DNA of 64,000 nt from Strobilurus pachycystidiatus (taxonomy: Eukaryota; Basidiomycota; Agaricomycetes; Agaricales; Physalacriaceae). Positions 35,071-46,561 of the stretch are shown piece by piece (position 1 is the first letter of the stretch; each line of letters starts with the position of its first letter). A program made the translations under genes and the position numbers. The stretch covers positions 124,001-188,000 of the forward strand of contig JAHLMK010000023.1 of assembly GCA_019915135.1 (NCBI GenBank), read 5' to 3'. The notes beneath the pieces were generated by a model, which saw only the letters and a program-made list of their open reading frames with translations, was not told where the DNA came from and did not search any database.

Positions 35071-36684
35071 ATGAACCTCAGCGCGCAGCTTCCCTCGAAA
35101 CAAATGGCGTTGTATTTGAGAACGCTTCCAGCGGTCCGTGAAAGATGCACACGCGTCTTCGAACTCGCCAAGGTCGGCAAGCTAGAGTATCTCGAGTATC
35201 ATCCAGAGAAAGAGGCAGAGCTCACGGATTTCTGTGTGAGCATCATCCAGGTAAGATCTGGCCCACATCCCGTTACCTCGCCCGAGATTTCACTCACACC
35301 GTCATTCAATATAGCGTGATTTCGGAACAAACTACCAAAGCGTCGGTCGTTCTCCATACCTGACGTTGTGGTTCTCACCTGATTCACAGATACCTCCTCA
35401 TGGACGATGGCGACACTTCGATGTCGAGCGTGAACGTGTTGCTCCGCTCTTGAAAAGCTGGGACGGCCTGGACACAAAGGAGTCTTGTAAACGTCTGATT
35501 GATCTGTTCGTCGTCTCTGCCTTGCTAGACGCAGGCGCCGGCAAGGATTGGATGTACACTGAAGAGTCCACTGGGATCAAAATCTCAAGATCGGAAGGCC
35601 TGGCTGTCGCCAGCATCCACATGTTTGAGGCGGGCTTGTTCTCAGGCGATCCGAAGCAGCCTCATCAAGTAAATGGTTAGTGCTCTGTGCGTCGAGTCTC
35701 GGAGCTGAACTTTACTGATATCTAGCCGATGCATTGAAGAGTATCACCGTTGATCTCATCGGAGAACATTTCCAAGTCTCCGACTCCAACCCCATGGTCG
35801 GTTTAGCGGGGCGAACTTCACTTTTGGTCAATCTTGCCAAGGCTCTCACCGACAGCCCAAAGATTTTCGGTAGCGGTGGCAGACCCGGAAACATGCTTGG
35901 TAAGTCATGCACAGATTTGCTTCAAAAACAGTCTGAAATGTATCTCGAATGATAGATTTCTTCGAATCGGAGTCCAAAACCACCGGCTCGACGCGCCAAG
36001 TGCCTATGGCCGCGGTCTGGCATGCTCTCATTGACGGTTTCAATCCTGTGTGGCCGGCCTCTCGTGCTGTTCTCGGCGGTATATCTCTTGGGGATGTTTG
36101 GCCTTGTACTGCTCTCGAGAGGGAAGGCCAATCCGAGGGAGATGATCTCGTGCCCTTTCACAAATTGACACAGTGGATGACATACAGTGTCATTGACGCC
36201 ATCGAGTCCGTCCTCAAGTGGCAAATCGTTGACAAGGAAGACATGACGGGACTGCCCGAGTATCGTAACGGTAGGCAATCTACACTTCAGACTTGTGGTC
36301 GGTCACACTTCACGCGACTCCGTAGGTGGTCTCCTCATGGACTTGGGCGTAGTCACACTCAAAGCCGATGCTTTACCCATTGACCCGGTCTCTAAGCTTC
36401 CTAGAGCTGCCGCGACACATCCAGCTATCGTTGAATGGCGTGCGTTGACCGTTATCATGCTGTATGTTGTCGTTGTTATGAACTTGGGTAACGATTGACG
36501 CTCTCGCAGGGATCGTATTGCCGACTTCATCCGCGAACGCTTGAATTTGACGCGGGAGCAGCTCAATCTTGCTCAGGTCTTGGAAAGTGCAACCTGGAAG
36601 GGCGGCAGGGAAATTGCAAAGCAGAGGCGGCCGGAGTCAGGCGGACCTCCCATTGAAATAGAAAGCGACGGCACTGTGTTCTAA
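35071..36684 (+). CDS. URC4: Urc4-type (DUF1688) uracil catabolism protein
   Basis: 430 residues, DUF1688 family. The yeast relative URC4 is needed for the URC route that breaks down uracil; its reaction is not known. Exons are 35071-35250, 35315-35341, 35390-35675, 35726-35899, 35956-36270, 36326-36461 and 36510-36684. Family marks: YLRTLPAVRERCTRVFELA, YHPEKEAELTDFC, RDFGTNYQSIPPHGRWRHF, SWDGLDTKESCKRLIDLFV, DAGAGKDWMY, SRSEGLAVASIHMF, NPMVGLAGRTSLLVNLA, VPMAAVWHALIDG, ISLGDVWPC, LVPFHKLTQWMTYSV, and ADALPIDPVSKLP near the end. The 27-base exon 35315-35341 carries the conserved RDFGTNYQS. Cytosolic by lack of targeting signals. The ATG lies 30 bases after a pyrimidine run, as in a typical leader. 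Confidence 0.93.
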
Positions 36685-36790
36685 GCGAAACTATATGTAC
36701 AATTATAACCCTTTATCCCAAGGTACATCTACTGTACTTACAATATATGAGAGGTCCAACAAACTTGCAAACCACTGACAAGCATATCCA

Positions 36791-39317
36791 TCATCGATGT
36801 TTCAATTCCTTGGCTAACCGCCAGCATAGCACAAACGCTACCAGAGCCGCAATTCCGCCCAACCTGTGAAAAATTGTAAACATGCTGACACCGCGCCTTC
36901 GTCACTTACCTGAAGATATAGACCACTGAATTTGTGCTGGCTGCGTGCAACAGCGCAGCGTCTTCGTCCTCGCCACGGTGAAAGGCTGAGACTGTGGAGT
37001 TACTAGGTACATCGGACGAGGGTAGCGTAGGATTTGAGTCAAATATAGCGAACACTATAGAGGCAAGTCCAGTTATGAAGAACTGTGGGATCACAACGAA
37101 TATGTTTTGTATTCCCTACCCTCAAAGTCAATAGAGCTCCAAAGAAGACACTTGCCACTTACGAGAATGATTCCTACTTTAGCGCTCAATCCTCCTTCGT
37201 GTTCTCGACTTGATTGGCCATCTTCGACATCCCGCCTTCGGCCAACAAGGACGGCTCCTTCGTCATCCTCCTCATCAACGTCATCATCATCATCTCTCGC
37301 AAGGGCGACGCTAGCAGCGTGATTCGTAATTGAGGCACTGCGCGAGTGGTTCTTGTCCGTCTGTGCTTCATCAGACTCGTCGTCTGTGTCTTCATTCTCG
37401 AAGAGGGTATCAGTGAGGTCAGGTCTTGACCGTGTGTCGTGTAGCATAATAGCCCCTGCATCCGTAGTCCCCGGCGCGGGCTCTGTCAATATTGCTTCGG
37501 CCAACTAGGTGAATGTGCGTCAGAATCCTATTAGACTCCCGGTCGGAAAGCTCTTACCAAAGCAAGTGGGGCCCACATAATGATCGCCCACGAGAAACCT
37601 GTCATTGCAATGAGGAAGGTCGCCCCAGAAACCGTCGTGGTGAAGCTGCGTAAACGGGTCTCAATTCGGTCCGTTGTCAATGAAAATGGGCTCACAAAGT
37701 TCCTAGCATGCAAACTGCAAACACCACGTGGCTGGATGCCCATAAACTCGCGAGGTGGACCTTGCACATGTCGGGAATACCCCACGACCTGCTCCGCAAA
37801 CTCAAGGCCCTAGTGGGACTTTGACTGTATCCGTCGATACCGTTCTGAGCTCCGTTGGCATCGTAGACGTCTTGAGCTGAGGAATGTGATGCATTCTTTT
37901 TTCGTGTCTCGATCACGAAGAAAGGCAGAATGAAGTTCCCCAGCAATGCAACCACAGCAGACATGAACAAGGCTCGAGAACCCAAGCGATTAGCTTCGTC
38001 TTCAAGAGCTTCCTCGTCGAGTATTTGCAAACCACCAATGGAGCCTCCAATCATACCAACAGACGAGGGACCAACCGTTTCCGTCAGGAGTAGCGAAGTA
38101 TAGTAGGCTCGTTTATGCAAATCGCCAATGTATAGCGTCGTGTAAAAGAGCAGCGGGAACCACGATAACCACGTGCTGGGACAGATATCAGCACTTGTTT
38201 GACAGAAGTGGCAAATACCGTTCACAAGAATTGGATGAAACACTATACGAGATGAAAACGAAACTCGACGCGATGAGCTAGTTGGAAGACTCACAATCTG
38301 CCTAATAACGGGAGGCAAGGTTCTTGTGGTCGTTATGATTTCCCTCATTTGTTTGAGAAATGTACCACTTGCCGGACTGTAGTATTTCGGCTATCAGCTC
38401 GAGAAACAGCGAGGCAAAGTGACGACTGACGCTGAAGATTTCGGTTGCAACAGCACCTTCTCTTTAACCATAACGCTTGTGAGGATGTGGCTCCCGAGGA
38501 GAAGAAGGCTAGCGACCACGCTCAGAACTTCAAGCTCAGTGCGTCCAAGGAAAGGTAGAAGTGACGGCAGGTTGAGGTTTCCACTGTAGGCTGTTGAGCA
38601 TCATGTTGTGATCACTATCGGGAAAACGAACACATAAAAACCAGCGACACTGCCGATGCCTCCCATTCTAGCTGCCCAAGCATTCGCGGCGGGTTGGTCA
38701 GAAGCTGGTAGCACGTCGACTATGAGCGCGCGATCCACGGCCATGACTGCGCATTCCATTACAATGTGCGGAGACGGTAGAGGACGGCAAGCTTACCTGC
38801 ATTTATGCTAAAGTCGATGACATATATCGACAGGATGCCAAACGCGAGGACCAGGTGTTTCTGTCGAATGCATTAATACAGCTATGCTAAATTATGGACT
38901 CGAGGTGGAACTGGCACGCACACTTGACGTGAACCAACCCGCAACTTGTTTCGTCCACCCCAGAAGGAGCATGGCGAGTATGCATACAAGGACTCCAACT
39001 ATCATATAAGGCCGCCTTCTCCCGAGTCTTGACGTACAGCTATCCGCGAGGACACCAATCAATGGTTGCATGATTAAACCCGAGAGTGGCCCAGCCAAGA
39101 AGACCATGGCCATGACCGACTTGGACAAACCGAGAGACAACAGATATGGAGACCCGTATGATTGCTCGACCGACCAGAATATCTGCACGCCCAGGAGACC
39201 GACCGTCATTGCGGGGAGACGAAGATATTTCGGGCCATAGATGTGGGTGTGTCCGGTCAATCTGCTGGAGTCGGCGTCGACATTGTCAGCGGCAAGGAAA
39301 GCAGCGCCACCTGTCAT
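36791..39317 (-). CDS. MFS sugar transporter, sucrose/alpha-glucoside (SUT/GPH) type
   Basis: 664-residue membrane protein with about 12 membrane segments. Exons are 39317-38922, 38860-38797, 38746-38632, 38583-38452, 38376-38295, 38243-38227, 38175-37696, 37645-37558, 37504-37163, 37115-36910 and 36863-36791. Family marks of the sucrose/proton symporter group: IFWSVEQSYGSPYLLSLGLS, FLAGPLSGLIMQPLIGVLAD, RLGRRRPYMIVG (the loop 2-3 motif), VDRALIVDVLPASDQPAANA, FYTTLYIGDLHKR. A long acidic loop (RDDDDDVDEEDDEGAV at about residue 520) lies between late membrane segments. It likely imports sucrose or maltose-type sugars with protons at the plasma membrane, substrate inferred. The 17-base exon 38243-38227 is required for frame. 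The start at 39317 is the first in-frame ATG; an upstream exon is possible. Head-to-head with the next transporter. Confidence 0.9.
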
Positions 39318-40018
39318 GGCGTCGACGTCGCGTCGAGTTCTTCCTTGCGAGTGACTGGCGGTGGGCGTCGGGAGCAAGACTCAAATAGGAAATTGGCATC
39401 ATGATTCTGACGTGTCGTTTCGAAATTGTCAATCCTGGTTTCTCTTCCCACCATCAAGGCATAGAAGAATTTCGGATTCATCTCGTTGTATGCAAAGTGT
39501 TCCGGAAGGCGTGCTTTTTGCTCTCTCCCGTCTTCTTTGACAAGACGACCCAATCCGACAAGGCAGTATCGCCCTCCAAAGCATGCAGAACACCCACTGA
39601 GGACTTCCTTGAATGAAATTCTCCGTGTTCAAGTTGCTGATCTATCAATGACGGGTGCCACACACTCGGAGTGCTCATGGATCTCCTTCCCAAGAAGCAG
39701 CGGGCAATGGGTCTCATCAACGGTTGTAGCCTCCTTTCTATGATGGCCTAATCCAAGAAAGTATAACTACAACCTTTTTAGATGCGCTTCCCCCGTCTTC
39801 CGTCCTATAGTCTCGGAGTTCTCCAACGCAATAACTCTAACGGCAACTCGGCTCGCTCCTCTTCAGGATTTCCCGTCCGTCGAGTTTACTATTAGAATCA
39901 ACATGAACTGCAATACTACCGCCACAGCGACAGCTATATAAACTTCAAGAGCTCGGCGTCTCATGCTCCCCATCGCATCCCCTCAGACTCGTCCCTCTTG
40001 ATCCCACTCTCCTCTTAA
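39318..40018. promoter_or_regulatory. Divergent promoter region between two transporters
   Basis: 701 bases between two outward-facing transporter starts. TATATAA at 39935-39941 lies 78 bases before the plus-strand start and is a likely TATA box. Minus-strand open frames at 39314-39720 have no family features and probably are leader or chance. Confidence 0.5.
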
Positions 40019-41982
40019 ATGTCCGAATCAAGCACGACCGACAGATCGATCATCGTGCACGAGGACGTCGAAAAGGTCGCTGGTCGTCCCGAACCCGGCG
40101 ATGACGGAAAGGATGCTTGGATGACGGTTGCAGGATCGTACGTGCTGCTGTCATCAGCGCATAGCCCACTCTTCACTGAATACACTTCTTACAGGTGGAT
40201 GATACAGTTTTGCACATTAGGGCGAGTTCGCGCTGGTGAACACCTTGTCACTGGTCCATTCATCTTGCCTTGCAGATACATCAGTGCTTTCGGTGTTTAC
40301 CAGGATTACTACACGCGCACCTTCCTTTCCCTTCATACGCCGTCAGATATCAGGCAAGTCGTTCAAGGACCTGATTCGATTAATCTGGTTCTGACATGTA
40401 GGAGTAGCTGGATCGGCAGCTTCCAGCTTTTCATGCAGTATGCACCTGGTATTCTCGTGGGCTGTATTTTCGACGCTGGCTACTTGTAAGTGGCCTGTTG
40501 TTGCCGTGATCATGTATCATGTCTGAGTAACGGTCATACAGCCGCTCGATGATCCTCGTTGGTTCCGTCATTCAAGTAGTGAGCATGTTCATGCTATCGC
40601 TGTCTCAACCAGGACAGTATTATCAGGTAAGAGCTTTTCTGAGTCTTCCTGCATTTCAAAACAGTCTAAAGCCATTCTAAGGTCTTTCTCTCTCAGGCAG
40701 TGGGGTCCGGTATCGGGCAAGCGCTCTTGTTCCTTCCGTCATTGAGTATCGTAGGTCATCATTTCAAAGCCCATCGTCGTGCTATGGCCACGGGTATTGT
40801 GGTAACGGTAGCCATTCTTCACTTCATCTGTCCTTCGTAGTAACATGTCCTACAGGGAGCTTCTTTCGGTGGAATTGCGTGGCCCATCCTCCTCAATCAG
40901 CTCAGCCTCATAACCTCGTTCGCGAATGCCATACGGGCGTCAGCAGGTCTGGCTGCGGTTTTACTCGTTTGCGCGAACTCGATCTCGAGGACATCGTATC
41001 GTGAAACCCGTCGTCGATCTCTCTTTGACAAGAGCGTCTTTCGCGGTGTTATCACTGACTCCGCTTTCATGGTGTCCGTAGCGGGGTTTGTTCAATGCCT
41101 ACCTTTTATCAAGCCAAATCTCTGACGTTGCTCTCAGGGCCTGTTTTGTGTGTCTTGGCCTCTTCTTTCCTTGTGAGACTCCCGAATTTTGGTCGGGGGT
41201 TGCGAGCACGGACTGATTTAATCTAGATTTCTACCTCCAACTCTACGCGATAGACAAGGGTGTAGATCCCGCTCTCGCGTTCTACGCCGTAAGCATCGCC
41301 GGCTTCAGCATGGGCTGCTCTAACACGACCTCATCAGCTGGCGGTTCTGAATGCCGGAAGCATCTTCGGGCGCCTATTCCCCAACTTCCTCGCAGACCGA
41401 GTTGGGGTCTACAATCTTCTTGTTCCCTCGCTAGCTTGCACATCCATACTATTATTCTCCATTGTTGGCAATGATCTTGACACCGTCGTCGGTCTCTTTG
41501 TCTTCGCGTCTTTCTACGGTTTCTTTTCCGGTTCTTGTGAGTTTGTACACGCAAATGGGATCCTACGAATTAGCTGACGATCATGACACCAGACTACTCC
41601 TTGATTCCGTCCTTGATCTATCAGTTGACGACGAATCTGAACGAACTCGGGTGAGTACGATACAGTCTAAGATGCCTGAACATCCTCACCTCAAACACTA
41701 TCTCCAGTACCCGAATGGGGCTCGCTTTCACCTGCGTTGGTATGTTCATGCTTTGCGGTTCTCCCTTGGATGGGGCCCTACTTCGAAGTGATACTGTGAC
41801 ATACAACTGGACCCGCTGCATGGCCTTCTGTGGCGTAAGTTGCTTCTCAAATTGTTCCCCCGAAGCAAGCGCTTATCACTGTACAGACGGTTGTGATGCT
41901 CGGGTCGGCTTGTATGCTTCTTTCACGTTTTCTGTTCGTTCGAGGACGGACCAATTGTGGAGGTTGTGTGCACAGGGTGTAG
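40019..41982 (+). CDS. MFS monocarboxylate transporter-like protein (SLC16/MCT type)
   Basis: 432-residue 12-span transporter of the fungal MCT-like family. Thirteen exons: 40019-40137, 40195-40221, 40276-40353, 40408-40485, 40542-40626, 40697-40801, 40856-41085, 41138-41172, 41227-41288, 41338-41536, 41593-41650, 41708-41834, 41887-41982. Family marks: TLGYISAFGVYQDYYTRTFL, SDISWIGSFQLFMQYAPGIL, AVGSGIGQALLFLPSLSIVG, FKAHRRAMATGIVVTGASFG, FPYFYLQLYAIDKGVDPALA, NAGSIFGRLFPNFLADRVG. Two consecutive introns, 40222-40275 and 40354-40407, start with GC rather than GT (gcgagt and gcaagt); both are needed to keep the conserved segments in frame. Substrate is unknown; relatives move short-chain acids or are orphans. 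The C terminus is short and ends shortly after the last membrane segment. Confidence 0.88.
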
Positions 41983-42318
41983 ACGTGACAAGGCAAACAC
42001 TATCATCGGTTCAACGTTGATCGTCGCATTCCGGACGACTGTCCCTTCTCGACGTGGAATCAAGTATCTCGTCATCGCAACGAGCACTTGACATCAGGGA
42101 AAAAATGATTACAGGCGTGTAAATGCCAGTGTTAAATACTAAACAAAACTATGTTACGGTATGCAGATGCTTGACAGAAAAAATGTGACGGTATATATTC
42201 CGAATCGAAAGTGCGAGATGAAGGAGGATGCATGAGTGAATGACGACGGTTGTCCAGTTGCGTTGCGAGAATGAATTTTGAACAAAAAGTAAAAGGAAAA
42301 AAGAAAAGTCATGAGCTT
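41983..42318. other. Convergent intergenic spacer
   Basis: 336 A/T-rich bases between two converging genes; both 3' ends lie here. No gene seen. Confidence 0.45.
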
Positions 42319-44953
42319 TCATCGTCTCACAGGATAATGATAACCGTCTGAGCCCCCGCTCCCCGAAATCAACACAACCATCCATCCAAACATTGACATC
42401 AAGAACCGCACCATCCAGGCGGGGTCTGCGCCCATGCCCAATCCGGGACGCAATTGCATCGCCAATGCGACATCGATCGGAGAGCGCGCAACCCGCGGAC
42501 GAACTGTTTTCTTCTCAACTGCTGTCGAGGCGGCGGCCACAGGAACGTCGGGCACAGGGACCGAGTCTGCTGCAGAGAAAGACCCCGGCAAAGAACTCGA
42601 CAATGTCAATGGAGATTGTGATGGGGAAGGCGGCGAAACGGGAAGAGGCGCCTCGAGGGTGGGCTCTGCGGGAGGTGGAGCGGTGATAGAGCTGAGCCCA
42701 AGTGCAGGCGCGTCGGCTGCGCGAAGCGACCACAGCGGTTTGACCTTGCGAATGGGGGTCAGGAGAGGCGAGTCGGGCGGCGTCGGTGTTTGCACAGATA
42801 GTTCCTTCTTGGGCGAGGCCGGCAGAGGAAGGAAGTCTGGATCAGGAATGGATATAGAAATGTCGGGTATCGATTCGTCAAGGGGTTCATGAGAGTCATT
42901 ATCATCGTTGATTGAGTCGTGGTTTTCGTGAAGTGGAGGAAGAGGTCTGTCCTCTTCAGCAGGAGAAGGTAACGCTGGTTGGTCTGAGCAACCAGGCAGT
43001 TCGATCTCTACTGCGCGAAGAGAATGATCGCCGCTTGGCTCTGAAACCTCTGAAGTGGGATGCGAGATGCTTCCTGGCCAATCCTCGAGCTCTTGGACCG
43101 CGGGGGATGGAAGTGCGACGTCGTCTTCTCCAGCAGCAGATGAAGACTCGAGACGTGCATCTTCAAAGAGCAGCGCCGAAGTCGTTGTAGCCTCGGTCAA
43201 AGTTCCTTCTATCACAGACTTCATCTCAGGCAACGAAGGAAGAGAGGCGACGGAGTCTGCATTGAGCGAAACATCATACGGGCTCATCGAATGGTCGCCG
43301 TGATTTTGTATCTCTGCAGAGAGAGAAAGATCCTTGAGACTAGACAGACTCTCCGACGGCTCGAATAGGACCTCATGAAGGACGGCATGGCGCGACGGGG
43401 AAGCGTGGGGACTATCAGAAGATACGTTCTCCAATTCAGCAGCATAGTCCGGCTGTATCAATGATGGCAACGACGGAGGAGGACTTCTATAGTCGATGTT
43501 AGATGAAGAGGAGACTTCCCGAAGGTCCTCGTCACCGCAATCTGCTAATGGAAGAGCGCCTCGCGGAGGGGTCTTGAAGGGATTACACGTATCACCGGCT
43601 GTGCTTTCTTGCGTCAAAGACTTCTCAGTACAAAGTTCGACATGCGAAGGCACGGCCAGCTCGATCGACAATTCTTGGCTGATAGATGAACTGAAAGGGT
43701 CCTCAACGAAAGGTTGCTTAGAAGCATCTTCGGAGTCCCATGGGTTCACCATTGGGCTTTCGTGGTCGTCTTCGTCGAGCGGAGAGTCCAATTCTTCTGG
43801 AGCGACAGAGGGAGTTACGACCTCGAATCCCCAAGGCTCCTCATCCCATTGCGAAAAGTCGAGTAATTCCAAGTCCGGCCCAGCCGGATTCCTCTCCGCT
43901 TTGTCGTACAACCCGACAACTGAGGCCTTGTCCTCGACTGGGGAGTGCTCAAGACTGCCCAAAGGGGCCCCAAGCTGCAAAGCGCGTTGCTTCGGGGAGA
44001 AGTCGATGAGATCCGTCTCTAATGACACCAAAGTAACATCCTGCTCGGAGGAGTGGGATTCCGTCGGCGAAGAAGGAACAGGCGCAGACGGCATGGACTT
44101 CATCTTCAGGTAAATGTCGGCAATGTCTTCACTGCGGTTTGACAAAGACCTGTGCACGCCGAAGAGCGTGTCAGAAGAGATGTTGACGTCTGAGGTCAAT
44201 TCGTTGACGAACGGTTTGCGAGTGTGGACGCCATCAGGTATGGACAGATCGATGAGCGGTGTGGGCGTGTTGGGTGTGGAATGGAAACGGTGCGGAAGCG
44301 AACGAAGTGGAGCGGGAGAAAGAGTATCATGCGAAGAAGAAAATGGGAGACTGAGACTGGCACTACGACCATGAGTTCGACCCGCCTCAGAGCGTTCCAC
44401 ACGTGATTTGACCGGGCGACCGAGTCTACTAGGTGGCGGCGATGGAACGTTGGGGAGGGGAACGGGAAAGTCCTTGAACTCGGGTAGCACGTCCGCCATG
44501 CTTGTCGGAAGCAGCTCTACACCGGCTTCGTCTTCTCCTCCGAGCTGATGGGCTCCACGCCTTCGTAGTCGGAACCATTTCTGGAAACGAGCTGCCACAT
44601 AGGCAATGACGAAGACCAGAGTACTGTACGACACAAGCGGGAGGAAAGAGGCGAGGCTGGCCATCGCAAAGGCGGTCGGCACTGGCTCTGAGACGGTCGG
44701 GTGTGCCTCTGGAGAATCCGGAATGACTGCTCGAACGCTATATGTTCAGGTTAGCATCCGCCGGAAAGAATGTTCCACTGCGACTCACCTGAGCGCGACG
44801 ATAGCCAGTTCCTGGTCCTGTCGGGTGCTGTTGATGGCGGTGAGCACACCTCGTCACCAGCGAGGTAGAAAACACGTACGACACACGGAGAGGTCCCGCG
44901 GCGGTAAACATGGCCTGCCAGAAGGCGGCCAGGAGGAATAACAAAACAGTCAT
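42319..44953 (-). CDS. Large membrane-anchored Pro/Ser/Glu-rich protein, unknown
   Basis: 838 residues from exons 44953-44885, 44817-44789 and 44737-42319. Not assigned to a family. The N terminus has a hydrophobic start (MTVLLFLLAAFWQAMFTAAG), then a second hydrophobic segment (MASLASFLPLVSYSTLVFVIAYVAARF) followed by a basic stretch (KWFRLRRRG), fitting a membrane anchor. About 650 residues of Ser/Pro/Glu/Asp-rich, probably disordered sequence follow. The C terminus is compact: RSPIDVALAMQLRPGLGMGADPAWMVRF, then a last hydrophobic segment (LMSMFGWMVVLISG). This end looks conserved in mushroom proteins as I recall, but no role is known. The first-exon donor (44884) was chosen because it keeps phase; a nearby donor two codons later would not. 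Confidence 0.72.
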
Positions 44954-45364
44954 CCTCGGACCTACGAATATAAGAAAATGGCAAAAGGCGAAGAAGCAAA
45001 CGGACTACTATGGACATAATATAATATCCGCCAGCAAGTTGCAACGATGCAAACACGTTGAGCGAAGACACGAGGCCGTGTTTACAGCGCACGAGAATTT
45101 TCACCCGGTCGCTTGAAATTTGTTCGCATTCTGGGCCAACCTTGGCAAGGATTTGACGCAATCCCTCGGGCCGCGGGCCCGGGCACATTTACAACAAAAT
45201 CTCTGGGGAGTCCCTGGTCTCGAAAGTGAGAGATGCGGGAAATAAGAGATCACCGTATGGTAGACGGCAGGCGAGGCAGAGACGAGACCATCTGAATCTT
45301 CGTCCCCAAGGTATAGATAGATAACATCAGAAGATACGGGTACAATACAATACTCGAGTACTCC
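44954..45364. other. Intergenic, membrane protein promoter and thymidylate synthase end
   Basis: 411 bases. Open frame 44910-45116 (+) and 44751-45188 (-) pieces are shadows. No gene supported. Confidence 0.4.
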
Positions 45365-46425
45365 CTACACGCTCATCTTCATAGCAATTGTCGGATGTGG
45401 GTCATACCCCTCCACTACAATGTCGCTATAGACAAAGTCTTCAATATCCGAGATATCCTTCCTCGCCCATCGTAGTTTCGGGAAAGCCTTGGGCTCCCGT
45501 TTCAGCTGCTGCTCCAGGGCTTCAACATGGTCGCGGTAAACGTGGGCATCTCCGAGCTGGATGATCAGCTCATGCGCGTCGGTGCCCGTTACGCGGGCAA
45601 TCATATGAGTCAACAACGCATACGATGCGATATTGAACGGAATGCCGAGACCAAGGTCAGCCGAGCGTTGGTACATCAGGCAAGACAGCTTTGGCTTCTG
45701 GTGTGGCGCATCTGCTGGCGGCAAATGGACGTAGAACTGGCACATCATATGGCAAGGAGGAAGTGCCATCAGCGGAATATCTGCATTGGGGGTGAGCGGG
45801 CTTTCAGCATCGCGTCGAAAGAGTGCGTAATACCTTTGGGATTCCAGGCACTCAGGATAATCCGTCTATCGGTTGGGTTTTTCTGTATCTTCTCGATGCA
45901 CTCTTTCAGTTGATCCACGCCCTCGCCCGTGTAGTCCTTCTCGCAGTCCTCGTACTTGGCCCCAAAATGCCTCCACTGGAACCCATACACAGGTCCGAGA
46001 TCGCCTTCACGACGATGCCCCAGTCCTCTTCCTTGCAAAAACTCTTTAGAGCCGTTCCCATCCCAGATCTTGATGCCCTTTTTGGACAGAAGGGTGGAGT
46101 CGGTAGAGCCATGGATGAACCAAAGCAGTTCCTCTACGATGCCGCGAAGGAAGGTGCGCTTGGTCGTCAGAAGAGGAAGCGTCGAGTCCGCTAGCGAGAA
46201 ACGCAGATTTGGCGGGGCAAAGATTGAGATGGTGCCGGTGCCGGTGCGATCTGGGCGCACGTCCCCCGAGTCCATGACGCGCCGGATGAGATTGAGGTAT
46301 TGATACTCGTCGTGCTTACGAGTGGTGTTGCCGTTTGTGGGGGTTTCGACGGTCATTGTGGTGGATTGGGTCCAAGTCGCGTGTTGTCGCGTCCCGTCAC
46401 AGAACGTGAAATTTAACCGTGACAT
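45365..46425 (-). CDS. TMP1: Thymidylate synthase
   Basis: 335-residue thymidylate synthase, which makes dTMP from dUMP with methylenetetrahydrofolate for DNA synthesis. Exons are 46425-45834 and 45780-45365. Family marks: [94 protein letters not shown], catalytic Cys in [13 protein letters not shown] (near residue 207), [19 protein letters not shown] and the dUMP-binding [15 protein letters not shown]. The first about 35 residues before EYQYLN are not conserved, and a second Met (MTVETP) could also start the protein. It is 91 bases from the first Met of the divergent F-box gene, so they share a short promoter. Its 5' part is duplicated at 49236-49640. Confidence 0.96.
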
Positions 46426-46516
46426 TACCGAATTTTGTTGGTGCGTGGCTTCTTCAACTTGCTTTCCACTTGCTTCCCCTCACTCACTATTTCCGAGCTC
46501 GTATGTTCTTTCGGTC
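46426..46516. promoter_or_regulatory. Short bidirectional promoter, thymidylate synthase and F-box gene (copy 1)
   Basis: 91 bases between the two outermost start codons (136 to the second F-box Met). It is pyrimidine-rich towards the F-box gene. The matching copy at 49641-49731 differs at two visible positions only. Confidence 0.55.
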
Positions 46517-46561
46517 ATGATCTATACACGAACACTCGATGACAACTTATACAGGCCCAGA

